Shown: positions 1-13,645 of the stretch, in pieces
Numbering within the stretch: position 1 is the stretch's first letter
Layout: the number at the start of each line of letters is the position of its first letter
NCBI GenBank assembly: GCA_034336665.1
Contig: JAPFBE010000003.1
Coordinates: forward strand, 37,546,360-37,610,359
DNA from: Luscinia megarhynchos
Lineage: Eukaryota; Chordata; Aves; Passeriformes; Turdidae
Length of the DNA stretch: 64,000 bases
Direction of reading: 5' to 3'
Position numbers and translations under genes: made by a program
Notes under the pieces: generated by a model
The model's database searches: none
Told to the model about the DNA's origin: nothing
The model's input: the letters and a program-made list of their open reading frames with translations, nothing else

Positions 1-3000
1 AGACTGGGGAACAATTTGGCCTGGGATCTCCCTGACTGTCAGTGGTGGCAGAGGTCAAGAATGGAAATTACTGTCATCCTTAGAAGTGCCTGTCCTGTGT
101 TCCTGTGAGGAACCTCCACAAACGGATTGGTAGGAGACGCTGCTGGCTCCAGCAACTCGCGATGTGACAGTCCCACTTCCTCTGCTGCTACACATCACCT
201 GACTCTCTTCATTCTCCCTGCTAGATAAACATGTTCACGTGTGAGAAGGAGGAGGGAAAGCACACAGTGCACACACACGGGTGCTGAACTCTGCCATTCC
301 CAGGTGTTTACAGATGTTATCCATTGCTTAATGATGCACAGCTTGGCAGGAGCAGTGGTACAGGTCAGGGAGGCTCACATACATCTTGGGGCTCATTTGG
401 GACATTATGGGTAGCCTGTCTTTGGGCAGCTTTGCTGCAGAAAGTTTATCATGTATATGATTGCTATGCTGACTAATATGAAGTGAAATTTTTTATGTTT
501 GCTTTACTTGTTGAGAAATTTTGAGATTCTTTGAGGTGGAAATCCATTCAAAACCTTTTCTGTGAAATATTCAATAGTGGGCTATGAAGCCAGACTAAGT
601 TATAATATTTTGAAGGACATATTTTTCTTTGAAGAAAATCTTCCATCAGACTAGGGTAATAAAGTATTTAACCCAGATGATTCTTTTGCTGTACATATTA
701 GGAGCTATCATGCTTTATTCACTTGGTAAATATACTTTCTATTTCAGAAGCTCTGAGTACATTTAGGTAAGCAGGTTCTTGCTTTGCATCTTAATTTGAT
801 TAAGTCTTATACTGTCCTTCCTTATTATCTCACAAAGTTAAGACTGTGTGTATCTTTTTTTTTCCACCTGTCATGTTTGCAGAGCTGGACACCATGCTGG
901 AAATATTTTTCAGGTCCAAATTAATTACAGTACTGTTAAAGTGATGTTCTTTTGGTGTCAGTGGAAGAAGATTAGGTTTCCTAAACTCGATTTTTCTTTT
1001 TCTAAAACACTGGCAAAATACTCCAATCTTATAGCTATCAAAATAAGACATCAGTTTTTTTTTTGAATATGCTAAATATGTCAGTTGCTAAGCATCTTGG
1101 AAAATCTTTTTTCAGTACCTGAGTGGAAGCTGGGCAATTACAAATATCATGCACAAAGAATTTCTTATTGGCTTTTTTTTCCCCAGACTATCATGTGGAG
1201 GAGATAGGTCAGTATTCATTTATTCACTTATTGGAAAACTATAACAGGACTAAGTGAAATGTGCACAAATCTAGTCTGTAATCATTAGTCTATGTGGCAA
1301 GTTACAACAATTTACAAAGTGTAATATTTAGTGTTAAAAGAAGGGGCTTTAAAACATACAAAAGGCACATAAATACTTAATTTTCCATGGTGTTTCTGAG
1401 CTCATTCTTGAGATTTTTTTAGTAGAAGAACAAAGAATTAAAAAAAAAAAAATAGATTAGGAAATAAACCAGACATTTGTCACTGTGCACAAAGTGTTGG
1501 ACCCATAATAATTGCTGAAGCAGGCTAGGTACCACTCAACAGCTGTCTGATGTGCAGACTGGACAAAATGCCAACCCTGGATTCAAGCTGTTACAGACCA
1601 ACATAATGTGTTCTTATTACTTCAGCACATAATATACTTCAAAGAAAAAGCAAGCAATGTACTGAGGGGACATAATCAACACTTCTACAACTGATATTGG
1701 TCAACTTAGCTCATATTCTAGTGCTTGGGAGGGGTTACAAGTTAAAAAAGGGCTCAGTTATTACATGTTAGAGTGAATGATCACAGCATACAGAAAGACC
1801 TCAGTATTCAAATGCAGTTCTACAACCTTAGGCATTTAATTGTGTGTCTAAACACGTAGATGTATTGCCTATTTATTATAGGTTTTAAAAATTACTTCTG
1901 GCAGTCAGAATAGTGTGCTAGTGAGACCTACAGAAACCTGAGAAAGATGTTGAGGTGTCATTTATTTCTCTGCTTTCTACTTGCTGTGTGGATGTTTCTT
2001 TCATGTATTTCTTCTTTTTGAGACTAATTATAATTTCTTAAAATCTATTTTCAGCTCTTTTAAATGCCTGCTTCCCTCATCTGCTAATTGTCTTCTATTT
2101 TAGTTTCTGCTGATGTTAGTCTCCCCCTGACACACACAGGCATGCACACTCACACACCCCCCACACACTTTCTGTTGTTCTCGTTTCCAATTCTTTTCTT
2201 TCCTCCAAATGTAAATCCTCACTCTGTTCATAGGGGCGTTCAACTTGTGTAACTGGGAATAAGATGTTCTCCTCCAGGTTAGGTGTCTCATCATCAACAC
2301 TTTTGACTTTCATGCAAGACCAACATGCTCTTTTATCTTCTCATTACTTGTTCCTGATTTTCTGTTTTATAGCAGCTTTTGCAGATTTTCTCTAGAGGAT
2401 TTAGTCTTGTCTATGATGGCCATTTATATTATTCACTTAAATTTGGGGATGGTATTATAAATATTTTATCATAATCACACTTAGATTACTGCTTTACATT
2501 AGAAAGCTAATCATTCATTGCATATTCTCAAATGCACAAAAAAAAGTATGTTTTTATTGCCAGAAAGTCAAAATATTAAAAGTATTGTTATCTTGATGTG
2601 GAATTAAGAGCTCAAATAATCTTTCAAATAAATGATGGACAAAGAGCCACAACTGAAGAACTTTGCACAAAGATTGTATAGTCAGACATGTTACTTGTAC
2701 AGTAGTAGTACCACAAAGGCCCAGTCCCAGTTCAGAAATACAGTGTGTGATGTAAAAGCAAGGAAAGTGGGTTATCATGCTCTAGCTTTCTTACAGCTGG
2801 GGAATGACATCCTTCCTTGAAGGAGCATCTCTCTTAAATACAGTGTAGGAAGTATAATGGGGGTTACTTGCAATATGGTGTTATTCTAGTATTTATTGTA
2901 AGACCCTAGTAGATCAATTTTCTTTTCTGAGTTTCTGGTTTTCCTTTGGTCTCCACAACCATATCCCTTAAGACCTGCATTTAACTACAGAGTTCATATC

Positions 3001-5977
3001 CTAGAAGTTCATGTTATCTTCTTTTCTTCCCCAAGACATCCTGTATGTAATTGTCTTCATGCAAAAATGGCTTGAAACAAACATGGTATTATCCAACCGT
3101 AATTGTTTATGAGGCAAACTTGGGAGAGCAAAAGGTGCTCATTTATAAATGAAATTAACTCATTTAATTATATGGCTGTATTTTTACAGCTGGTATTTGC
3201 TTGACCCATTGCCTGTCCACAGTACATTGGGTGATTAACTGTGCTGACTAGACAATTATTATTTATATTGCAATTTTGGAGCTGTTATGTGCATACATGA
3301 TAACTTTGGTTGTGCTACAAGGGCTGTTTAGCCAGAGGAGGTTAGTTACCTTTCAAAAAAAATTATGAAATGTCTACAGCTCACTGTTAGCTGCAGTATG
3401 TGCATTTATAGTGAGCTAACAAGTACACAAACCTAACTGGCCCAAACATTAAATCCCCAGTCTAGAATCTATTAACCCTTAATTTCACTGTAAGGATAAA
3501 TAAAAAATGAAAAGACTCTGGAGAAACACAGTTGTGTGGTCTTGTGAAGGCTGTTTACATGCCCATCTGAAACGTGGCTGAAAAATGTCTGGTCTCTTTC
3601 ATTGAGTGAATGTTACTATTATTGTAGATTTATAGATGATTTTTTTTTACTTTTTAAGCAGTATTGTTATAGGAGTAAAAGCCTGAAAATCCGACTCCAT
3701 ATTCTTATCTAGTATGCATTTTCTCCTGTTTTTTCCTTCCTGTTTTACACCTCCAACATCTAAGATGCTGCTGTTGTGTGGTGATTTCAATACTGCTCTC
3801 TATGCTCATCTTTCTGAGATAGAAAATTTCTTTGGGTAAGGTTCAGCTATTTTTGAGATTTCATCTTAATTTTACTTTCATATGTTGCTTATAGGCCCAC
3901 GAAATAACTTTCCTTATAATAAGCAATATAGCTCCAATTTGAAACAAGGAAACAAAGAAAATCAATTCAGTTGCACACTACCTTAGCCCACTGGCTCTGT
4001 TAACACTTGTGCTCCTGAGCCCAAGGCTTTGGCTTTCAAAGGACAACTGAGTGCTCAGGCATGAAGTGTTATGTCTTCTTGTACATGCCTCAAAGATACT
4101 TGAGGGGAAAAAAAAAACATATTCAAACTTTTGTCAGCATTATTGGCTCACATGTCACAGGTTGCCTGTCTCTTGTAGCAGTGTGGAAATTACATTGTTC
4201 TGTCACTGAGCACTGCATGTTGCCACAGAAATATCCAATATCACTGACATCCTGGCACAGCAGTCAGTAATAGCTGTCTCATTTCCTCCTTCCACTTCTT
4301 AATGTTCCAGGGTTCATTGGCTAGGTTTTGGTAATTTTTTTCCTTTTTGTTTTCTATTTTTAAAAATCTTCTCTCCTCCTTTCCCACAGATAGACTATAG
4401 AGGAAAGCAGAAGTTCTAGTATTTGAATGCTATTTTCAGATGTATGTCTTCTGGCCATGCTTATGCAAAAAATTCAGGCTGCAGATATAGCTGAGAACAG
4501 TATCTTTTCAGATTTTGTAAGAAATTTCCATTCTTTTTCCTTTGTCATGAAATGATCTGTCAGCAGCCTTTTTTATTTGTCCTTTTATGATCCTTGGGTC
4601 TTTTCCTTTGTATTTCCTCCCCCCTCCAAGTATTCTGGCAGCTGATGTCTTCTTTACAATTGATAAAACTGTCCTTCATCTCCACTACTCAAAAGGTGGT
4701 CTTTTTCTAACTGTTCTTATTATTTAGTCAGTCTCTTTTTAAAACAGACATTCACTTCATGCTCTTTATTCTGTGCACATTCACCACTTGCTAAACAGAG
4801 CGTGTCCCACCTAGAAAAGACTGTCCCTCCTGCAGAAATAGATTCCTTGCTTTTTTTGTCTGTACTGCCTGCTTCTGATCCAGCATTGTGGCTGGCTGCT
4901 ATGCAGACCAGTGGGACCTGTTCTTCAAATAATTAGATTTACACAGATAAAAAAAAACGTCAGAAAAGCGATTGCTTAGCAGATTGGTAGAACTGACAAA
5001 TGGAATAGTTTTCTTCTGGGAAAAAGAAGAAATCTTTCCAGAGATTTCTAGATGAATTTTATATACTCTTTAGGTTACAAAATTTAGCACCAAAAATGGC
5101 CAATTCAGATTTTAATTGAGTAGAGTGTTTCAGGAGGTATTTCCAGTGTTATATCTTTTGTACAAGGAAATCACTGCAATTCATGAAACTTCTTCAACTT
5201 CAGTAAAGCTGCTTAAGATCAAGCATCTTTTTTCTGAAGGAGAAAAGATAAAAATTCTGTATTTCATGTCAGTTAAAATATGCTTAATTAAAAACAAAGT
5301 TTTGATGATTTCTGCTAAAGTTCAAATCTTGCACTGTAGGAATTACTTATGTAGTTTTTGGCTAACTTTTCATTCCAAAAGGTCTTCCAGATACCACAAG
5401 TGAACAACATCTCTTAATGTGCTCTCTGTGTTTTCATGGCCATTAACATCTTTCTGGTGAGAAAATAGTATGTGTTGCTTGGAATGAAGATGACTAAGTG
5501 CATAGTTTACAGGCCCAAGAGCATTATGCTCATATTGCCAGCTCTGTACTGTGAGATTTGGGTCTCCTTGGGTATTCTGTACTATGTACTCTGTGCAGGC
5601 TTTACTCCAATTAATCTGAACAGGCAGCATGTATCTGACAGCAAACTGCATATAAAGATGATGCAATCTGACTGCTGGATATTGCTGCTGAATAAAAAGT
5701 GTCTGAAGGAGCGAAACTTTACCTCCCATGGGAAATCCAAGCCTGCTATCTTCTGTCTTCAGTGGCTGATTTGTATAAGCAGGACTCAACTGAAGCTCCA
5801 GGAGTCTGTAGGGTCAAAATAGCTTCCACAGACAAAAAGTCAGAAGTGCAACCCCATGGTTTGGGTTTCATTCCAATTTGTTACTGGAATTTCTGACCTT
5901 CTTCTCTGGAAAAAAAAGTCTGTAGATATAAGGGGAGAGGTGTTGTGACCTCCAGATCTGTGTAGCAATCAATACCT
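1..5977. other. Gene-free AT-rich block
   Basis: I see no coding exon, RNA gene or clear transposon in this stretch. It holds short A and T runs and a few weak open frames under 100 codons with no recognisable protein. By position it is probably intron of the long FGF14-1b transcript. Confidence 0.6.
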
Positions 5978-6228
5978 TCATAGAATCAGAGTAATAGAGT
6001 AGTTTCTGTCAGAAGGGAGCTGAAAGATTCTTTAGTTCCAACCCTCCTGTCAGACCAGGTTGCTCAAAGCTTCATCCAGCCTGGAATGAAGCATCTACAG
6101 ATTCTCCAGGCAACTCATTTCAGCACTTCACTGCTCTCACTGTGAAAAATACCTTCCTAACATGAAATTTAAACATGCTGTTTTTCAGTTTAAAGCTATT
6201 CCTGTTTGCCTGCCCTTGTAAAAAGATT
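5978..6228 (-). mobile_element. CR1 LINE 3' end, 5'-truncated
   Basis: Read on the minus strand, the block ends GGTTGGAACTAAAGAATC...CTGATTCTATGAA, the CR1 tail. Upstream of it are the family's AGGCTGGATGAAGCTTTGAG and AACCTGGTCTGACAGGAGG segments. About 250 bp remain. It is diverged and non-coding. Confidence 0.85.
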
Positions 6229-6489
6229 CTTTGAGCATGGTTGATGGCTCTGGTTCAGGTAAAGCAGACATGAATGGCACATTCGGGCAGCCAGAAATTA
6301 CTGGGTGTTACAGTAGCTGTATCATTCGCCTGCTACTTGGAGCATCCAGCTTGCCTTGTATTCCCTAACCCAGTGGATCATCTGCTACTGCTTAATTCTT
6401 TTGTTCTCTTGTGACCTGTAGCTTTCCAGTTTTGACTGTCATCATCAAGTATCTTCTCTTTGCTACACAAAAATAGAAATAGATTATTT

Positions 6490-6950
6490 TGCAATGGTGG
6501 ACTCATGACTGACACATCAGTCCTTTATTATCTCAGAAACTTTCATACCTTTCTCTGCATAGACTTGCCACAGGCAGCTCCACACAACTGACTCCTTTTC
6601 TCCTTGCTCTTCCCTCTGCAGGACCAGCTAACTCCTTTCAGTCCCTTGCACAACCACACACCCTTTCCTCCCCTCAGCACAGCCAGCAGAATGTAACTAA
6701 CCCTCAGCCACCTAACCCCCTCTTTTATAACTCCCATCCTCACTGGACATAGCTGTGACCTATTAAGGGGCAAGGATGTTCTTACTCTTTGGTAATTAGT
6801 ACAGCTGCAATTTATCAGGGGCCAGATTGCCCTCAGCACTGTCTCTATTCCCTTGTAATCCATCCTCCCACAACTCCACCTTTCTCTTTTTAGTTGTAAA
6901 GGTTGCAGCAACTACAGAAAGACATGCTCAGGTGAAGTTACACCATGACA
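6490..6950 (-). mobile_element. Probable second solo LTR, about 460 bp
   Basis: On the minus strand the block begins TGTCATGGTGTAAC at 6950, a typical avian LTR start. It has a TATA box (TTATAAAAG, 6722-6730) and an AATAAA signal (6524-6529) about 200 bases downstream, the usual U3-R order. It is richer in C on the + strand than its surroundings. I could not find a clear target-site duplication, so the left edge is approximate. No coding sequence accompanies it. Confidence 0.6.
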
Positions 6951-9900
6951 CTTCCACATATTTCACCTAAAATTACAAATGTTTAAATACTATATATACA
7001 TTTCAGTAGCAAATAAGCACATTGTATTGAACAATAGAACTACCCTGTCTCCAGCTCCTCCTGTCACTTTTCTCTTTTTCAGTTTCTATTACATTAGTTG
7101 GTCACTTCAAGCCTCTCTCATATGATTTTTGTCCAGCTCCAACCTCTGTATAGCTGGTTATCTCCCACATTTTTACAAAAAGGCAATTTCTGTATTTGCT
7201 CTCACGCCCTTTCTTTTATATCAAATAAGCAAAGTGTGCAGCACCTGCATATCCAATACCCTTTTTCTGCAAAATTCATAAAAACATCCAAGAAAAGTTT
7301 TTATTCTCCTAATATTTGAGTCCCCATTATTATGTTTCTCAGCTGCTCACCTGGGGTTGGTGTCTTTTAATTCATCCAGACTTTTAGGCTCTCAGGTCTG
7401 CCTGGCTTTGCTAGACTGGGCTCCACCATCACTGCTTTCTGGTCTGCAGCTCTCTATCTCTATCTTGTTCTCCAGGAAATACAGTAAACTTTTGTTTTCT
7501 CACAATTTCTCTGATTCTGAGTTGATTTTTTTGGATTTGGGTTATTTAATCTTTAATCAGCCTCAAGGTTTTCTTCTATTAGGTTTACTATTGAGAAAAA
7601 AACAGCTTACTTTGTCTTCTTTTGGATTTTGCTTCTTACATCGTACTGCTGTTCCCTTGTGCTCTGTCTACCCTCCATGACTTAATTATATTTATCTAAA
7701 GCAGAGTTCATAAGGAGTTGAAAATTTTTTAATTTTATATGTTCAGATCTTTGCATCTGGTGTAGGTAAAACTTTTATAAAGATCATTTAAGAAAAAGAT
7801 CACTCTAAAGTCTGCAAGCTTCCCAGTTCTGTAATGTTTCAAAATATACAGCCTAACTACATTCCAGTTTCTATGGCTTATTGAATGAACTGTATTTCCT
7901 ATGGGAAGTGATATGGTTTCTGATTTTCTTGAAACCAGGTAATTCATGATCCAGAACTAGCAGGTAAAAGATGCGTTTATTTAATATGTCAGGAAACTTC
8001 CTTTCTAAAACTTCTCCTGTTGTAATATTTGGCCAGTAATTGCACGAGCATCTAATTTGCCCTCTCCTCCTCTTTTGGCTTTATTGCCTACTTAAATGTG
8101 TATAAAAGTGGTGCCATAACATGCTGCAGAAGCAGATGTATTTCAACAAATACTCTTTCAATCTTCTTCCACTTACCTACTGTTGGAACCCTGGATACTG
8201 AGAATTCTGGTAATAATTACATCCTGTTTGTCTTATAGTTGCAATATCAGTTTCTTTTTATATTTTTAAGCATTGATCCTGTTTTACATCTGTTAAGATC
8301 TTATTTTAGGATGCCCTTTTTATCAAATGATCTCTGATTGGATATTAATTCCTCTGTCCAGTAAGATAATCAAAACCCACTTTTTAATGCTCAAGAAGTT
8401 TCTGTGCCTGCTGTATTCAAGATGCAATCTTGACAGTAAGAAAGGATATTCCTTATTTCAAAATATGGATATTCCAAAATATTCAACATTAAGAAGTTTC
8501 TTTGAGCCCTATAATTTCCTATTACACAAACAGCCATTGGAGTCAGAATTCAATATTTTTCTGAACTAACTACTTCCAGATGAATTGTGTGTGTTTTTCT
8601 CCTTCAATTATCAGCATTACACATGAACTGCTATACCTCTTGGTTTCTTGAGAGCCATGTACTTGCATCGCCCCTGGCCTAGATCCCTCTGATTTGAAGA
8701 AGAGGTCTGTTTCATTCCATGAGAAAGGAAGCTTTTAGTAATGCTAGAAATAAGCACTGCTATGAGCATACTCAACTGGGTACAGAAAATCTTTGGCATG
8801 TACCTGTTCATAAGTAGCCCACTGGAAGCATTTTAATCTTCCATACCAAAGACTGAGGTAGCAATATCTGTTATATGCAAAGCTGAGATTTGATCCTTCA
8901 TACAGTTCTTGCCACTGTTGTTATCAAGACTTGGTGCTTAAGACATAATTTGATTGAAGAATTCTTCAGGCTGGCAGTTAAGACAATCCTGTCTCCCAGT
9001 TTCATTTCTTATCACTTCTGATCGTTATATGGAATCTTGTTGTGTAGGATGGAAGGAGACAGAAATTTTCTAAATTAAGTACTAGTAATTGTCTTTGTCA
9101 TAGTCTTGTTTTCTGCCATCCTATCTTCCTCCCTCTTTCCCCTTTTTACATTTTGCTGACTTTCTCCATAATAGTGTATTTTCTTATTCTACAAAATTTT
9201 TCATATTTTTTTATGGACTGCAAAGGGGAGAAAGGGTAGAAGTTTTTTGTATGTAATACCCCTGTGATTGACAGTCTTTTTGCCTCCTGCTTCCTAGTAG
9301 GTAGATAACGCTTGCTGTATGGGATCTTGTTTTGTAGGGTGGAAGAAGAGGGAGGACTACAACAAACAGAAATAGTGGTATGTAATTTTCCCTTTCTCCT
9401 TTGTCTCTCCCTACTTCCCAATCTTAGCTCAGAATTTTCTCAATCACATGGTGATACCTTGTACTGCTATTTGCTGCTTTTTATAAAAACACATCTTCTC
9501 AGTTTTTGCTTGTTAAATGCCCGCAGCATTTTAAGAAGGAATGCCAATGAAATATTGTACAACACAAAGGTAGTGAATCCAACTGTTCTTACTCTTGGAC
9601 ACAAATTGACTGAATTTAAACTGACCAAGTTCTATAGCACATTGCAATACAAGAAGCCTTCTAGTCATCCAGTATCTTTAAAAAGATTTAACAGCCTACC
9701 ATATACGGGGATTTCGGAGAAAGCAGCTATGATGGGGAAAGAGTAATCATCTTGTTCAAACTAAAATCAGCTACATACATAGACTGTGCTGTCTTTTTGA
9801 AAAGCTAATGCTATAGAGCTGAGAGAACTGCCTAATTTTCTGGTTCAAGTTTCATCAAAATGTTGTAAACATAAATTTCAGTTGCAGAATCTTAGTTTGA

Positions 9901-10893
9901 ATGACACAGGGAGATGGTACTCAGCTAGGCATAATACAGATTATCTAGGGATTGTTTTTGTCAAATAAAGAAGTAGATTGCTATTAGGCAGAGAAATTGT
10001 ATTATTTCTAGGGGTAGGACAGTACTTTAAAAAGTACTGTGTTGTGTAGTGTTAGAACGTTTCACTCAAAATGCAGAAGTTATTTATAAGTCATTGTCAT
10101 TTGGTGTGGGATCTGGTGAGCTTTTTTCTGTCATTAAGTTCTTATTTCTGCCCTCTTGTTAAAAAGGTACAAGCTGTTTATCAGAGAACTACATAAAACA
10201 TCAGAGCTGTAGCAAAAAAAAATATGGGGAAAGTGCTTTATTGAAGTTAGTTATCAAAAGGAATAGAGAAAAGCAAATGATGTGTTAAAAACTTGTTTCA
10301 AGGAAGATATGATCTTCATTAGACCAATTTTTCTTTGCATTGTTCTGGATTGTTGGTTCATTATTGACTGAGAAGGAACATGTCTTCTCAGTGAATCATT
10401 CCTAGTTTCTATGACATCCCTAAGATCTGCACAGCACAACTACTGCAAAAACAAGTCATATTTTCAAGGTCTGAATAGCTGTGATAATTAGGAAACAAGA
10501 GCTGCATTTGTATTCGCCATGATGATAGGAAACCTTTTCCATTTCAGTTGAAAACAAGAACAGAACACAGTAAATTCTCAGCAGCGTAGCAAATCTGCAC
10601 TTCTCTTGGTAACAGCACATAAGGGATCAGATCCTGTACATTAACTGATCTGCACAGATTGTCTGTCAAAAAACTAAATGGAAAAGGTAGAATACATTTT
10701 ATGTCTGATACTCAGTAAAACAGATTTTTTTCCTGTGAGAAATACATGTATAGTGGATTACTTTAATCCTCAGCATGTTGTTATTGTTTATGGGCTGACA
10801 CAATGCCTGTGATTAAGATAATTCTTTTCCTTTCTGCTGTGAAACTAGAGACAAAGGGATTTTATGTGATCTCTCTGTGCTTGGTCCATTTAA
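6951..10893. other. Gene-free AT-rich block between the two LTRs
   Basis: No gene is recognisable. A pair of ~30-base similar segments (near 9030 and 9318, TATGGAATCTTGTTGTGTAG and TATGGGATCTTGTTTTGTAG) suggests an old local duplication. The only other structure seen is the small inverted repeat at 10019. Confidence 0.6.
10019..10040 (+). repeat. 10-bp perfect inverted repeat with a 2-base loop
   Basis: ACAGTACTTT / AAAGTACTGT flank AA. Its role is unknown. No terminator role is implied in this vertebrate context. Confidence 0.85.
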
Positions 10894-10899
10894 GAGGAA

Positions 10900-11938
10900 T
10901 GTAGTAGGTTGACCCTGGGTGGTTGCTGGGCACCCACCAAACCCTCCTCATCACTTCCCTCCACAACTGGAAAGGGGAGAGAAAATATAACAAGAGGTTC
11001 ATGGGTTTAGGACCAGGAGACATCACTCTCCAAATACTATCACAGGCAAAACAGACTTGGGAATATTAATTGAATTTATTACTAACAAAATCAGAGCAAG
11101 ATAATGAGAAGTAAAAGAAATCTGAAAGATCACTTTCCTCCCAGCCCTCCCTCCTTCCCAGCTCTATCTCCTATCCCACAGCAGTGCAGGGAGGTGGGGA
11201 ATGGGGGTTCTGGTCAGTTCATCACACCTTCCTGCCACTGCTCAGGGAGAGGAGTCCTTCCCCTGCTCCAGTGTGGGGTTCCTCCCACAAGAAGCAGTTC
11301 TCCACAAACTTCTCCAACATGAGTCATCCCATAGCCAACAGTTTGCCATGAACTGCTTGAATGTGGATCACTCTTCCACAGGGTGCAGTCCTTGAGGAGC
11401 AGGCTGTCCTAGTGTGGGCTCCTCTCTCCATGGATCTGCAGGTCCCTGCCAGGACCCTGCTCCAGCACAGTCTTCTCATGGGGCCACAGCCTCCCCTCAG
11501 CACCCACCTGCTCTGGTGTGGGCTCCTCTGCGGGCTGCAGGTGAATCTCTGCACTCCCATGGACCTCCCTGGGCTGCAGAATCACAGCTGCCTCACCAGC
11601 TGTGTTCACCATAGGCTTCAGGGAAACTCAGCTCCAGCTCCTGGAGCACCTCCTGCCCTTCCTTCTTCCACTGACCTTGCTGTTTGCAGGGCTGTTCCTC
11701 TCATTCCCTCTTCTCAGAGAGCAATTGCATCAACACAGTACTTTTCTCCCTTCTTAAATATCTTATCACAGAGGCATTACTGTCATTCCTGATGGGCTCA
11801 GCCTTGGCCACTATTGAGTCCATCCTGGAGCCCACTGGCATTGGCTCTGCTGGACACGGGGAAAGCTTCTGGCAGCTCCTTACAGAAGTCACCCCTGTGT
11901 TTCTCAGCTACTAAAACATGGCCACACAAACCTAATAT
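10900..11938 (-). mobile_element. Solo LTR of an avian endogenous retrovirus
   Basis: This 1.04 kb block is bounded by a 6-bp direct repeat GAGGAA (10894-10899 and 11939-11944), consistent with a target-site duplication. Its ends form an imperfect inverted pair: TGTAGTAGG at the left, and CCTAATAT at the right where CCTAATACA would be expected. Read on the minus strand it has a TATA-like TATTTAAG (11753-11760) and a polyadenylation signal AATAAA (11075-11080). The body contains repeated GCTCCAGTGTGGG-like segments. The pattern matches LTRs I know from songbird and other neoavian genomes, though I cannot name the family with certainty. No internal viral genes are present, so it is a solo LTR left by recombination. 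It lies antisense to FGF14. Confidence 0.85.
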
Positions 11939-13574
11939 GAGGAAATTCAGACTTTCAGTGGAGAGATTCTGCCTAGACTAGGATAAAACCTAAACTGACA
12001 TTGTCAACATGGAGCAAAATTACTCCATCATGATGGAAAATGAGTCCCCAAAGTGTATTTCATTTAAATAATAACTGTATATTACAGGAAAACATGAAAT
12101 AAGATGATAAAGAACTAATTAAGATTTAGAGGTTTTGTGCTGTTGTCATTTGGAAAAAAAATGTTAATTGCTTTTATTCTGAGGTTCATAACATTATCAT
12201 TAATTTTCATGATAATTTTATTGCATAGACATGACACATATTGAATAGAGCTGTCTGTTTGATAGAAAATGCATGGGCTACTAAGATGTCAACAACAATG
12301 GCATTTTAAAAGTTTCAAAAGGATGAATAATTGCTGTGGATAAAGTTCTATTTGAGCTGGGTACAGAGGGGTTGGGTTTTTTCCTTTTTTTAAATGGGAT
12401 TATGATTCATCTACATAATCAACTAAATAATTTGTTCATGCAGACTAAAATTTTTTCTATTTTAACTTAAGGAGTTGTTCTTGGCCTAGAGTGGAGAGGC
12501 CACCACCTCCAGGTTATACTGGTAGATAATATCTTTATCTTGCCATGTGGATGAAAGATATTGTCATGGGAATGGTTGTGGAGCAGTGATTCATTTACCA
12601 CGTGCAGTGAAGAGGAATTTTGGTACTTGGGGACTTGTAGAGTGTCGTTGGTAACTCTGCATCATCGAGAAATCTGTGCTTGCAGCAAACACACCAGTAT
12701 CCATTTGTCTGATTTGTGAACGAAAAGTATTTGTTGCAGCACGTCAGCCTTGTATTTGCTGTTTTCTGCATAAAAAATTTTTGCAACAATACTCCTAATG
12801 TGGTGACTTAGATACATAGTTTGCTAAGAATACAAAACCCTTTTAAGCGACGCTTTCCTGTGGGAATAAATAAATACTTAGTAGCAGGTGTGTGGGTGTA
12901 TTTTCTGCCATTTGCTAGAATCTCATAATTTTTCTGTTATAAGTAATGAAATAGAACACTTAAGAATGCTGAGGGGTAGGTTTTGAGACTGAATACTTAC
13001 AGGATGCAGTTCATTAAAAAAAAATTCTAGTTCTTCAGTCATATTGAATTTTAACAGTGTAAATTAGAAAGATGTCATGGTTTGAATTGCATCAGTACCT
13101 AAAAACTGCTATTCTGGTATAACAAATCAGATTGATAGGAGTCCTATGCTGATGTCTATTATTTTGCAGCTGATGTATACTTTTGGTTGGCTTTTCTTTG
13201 ACCCATAGCTTGAAATTTTCTTGCCTTATACTAAAGATATTACATTTATTTTACAATTTGATTGTTATCTTTAAAATAATTTTTGGCCCTCTGCATCTGA
13301 AATTTTAGTTGACAATTACTATAACAAGCTTTTAAATATGCCCATCCACTTTTTTCCTGCTTTTCCAAGCTATTTATAATTCTCATTAGCAGTAGTAAGA
13401 GAAGAGATTTCTCTTGTTAAACTCTGAGGTGGAATTATGGGGATACTGTGAGGAGAAGATTGTTAATTGTGGACTTGATGTCCAAATAGACATCAGCCAA
13501 AAGAAGAAACATTGATACCTTCTTCCACAACTACTTCTCAAGAAAGGAGGATTAGCAGAATATTAGCTTTTCCT

Positions 13575-13645
13575 GAGTTTGAGGCAAACCTGTAGGGCAT
13601 GTGGAAGCAAACCCAAACCATTCTGTGATTCTCTCAATCTATGAA
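13575..13645 (+). mobile_element. Possible short, decayed CR1 3' end
   Basis: The stretch GAGGCAAACCTGTAGGGCAT followed by CAAACCCAAACCATTCTGTG and ATTCTCTCAATCTATGAA resembles a CR1 tail with an internal deletion. It is short, so the assignment is tentative. Confidence 0.45.

Noticed and set aside
11104..11914. Several open frames of 60-143 codons in the 11 kb region
   Set aside because: All lie inside the solo LTR, which is non-coding.
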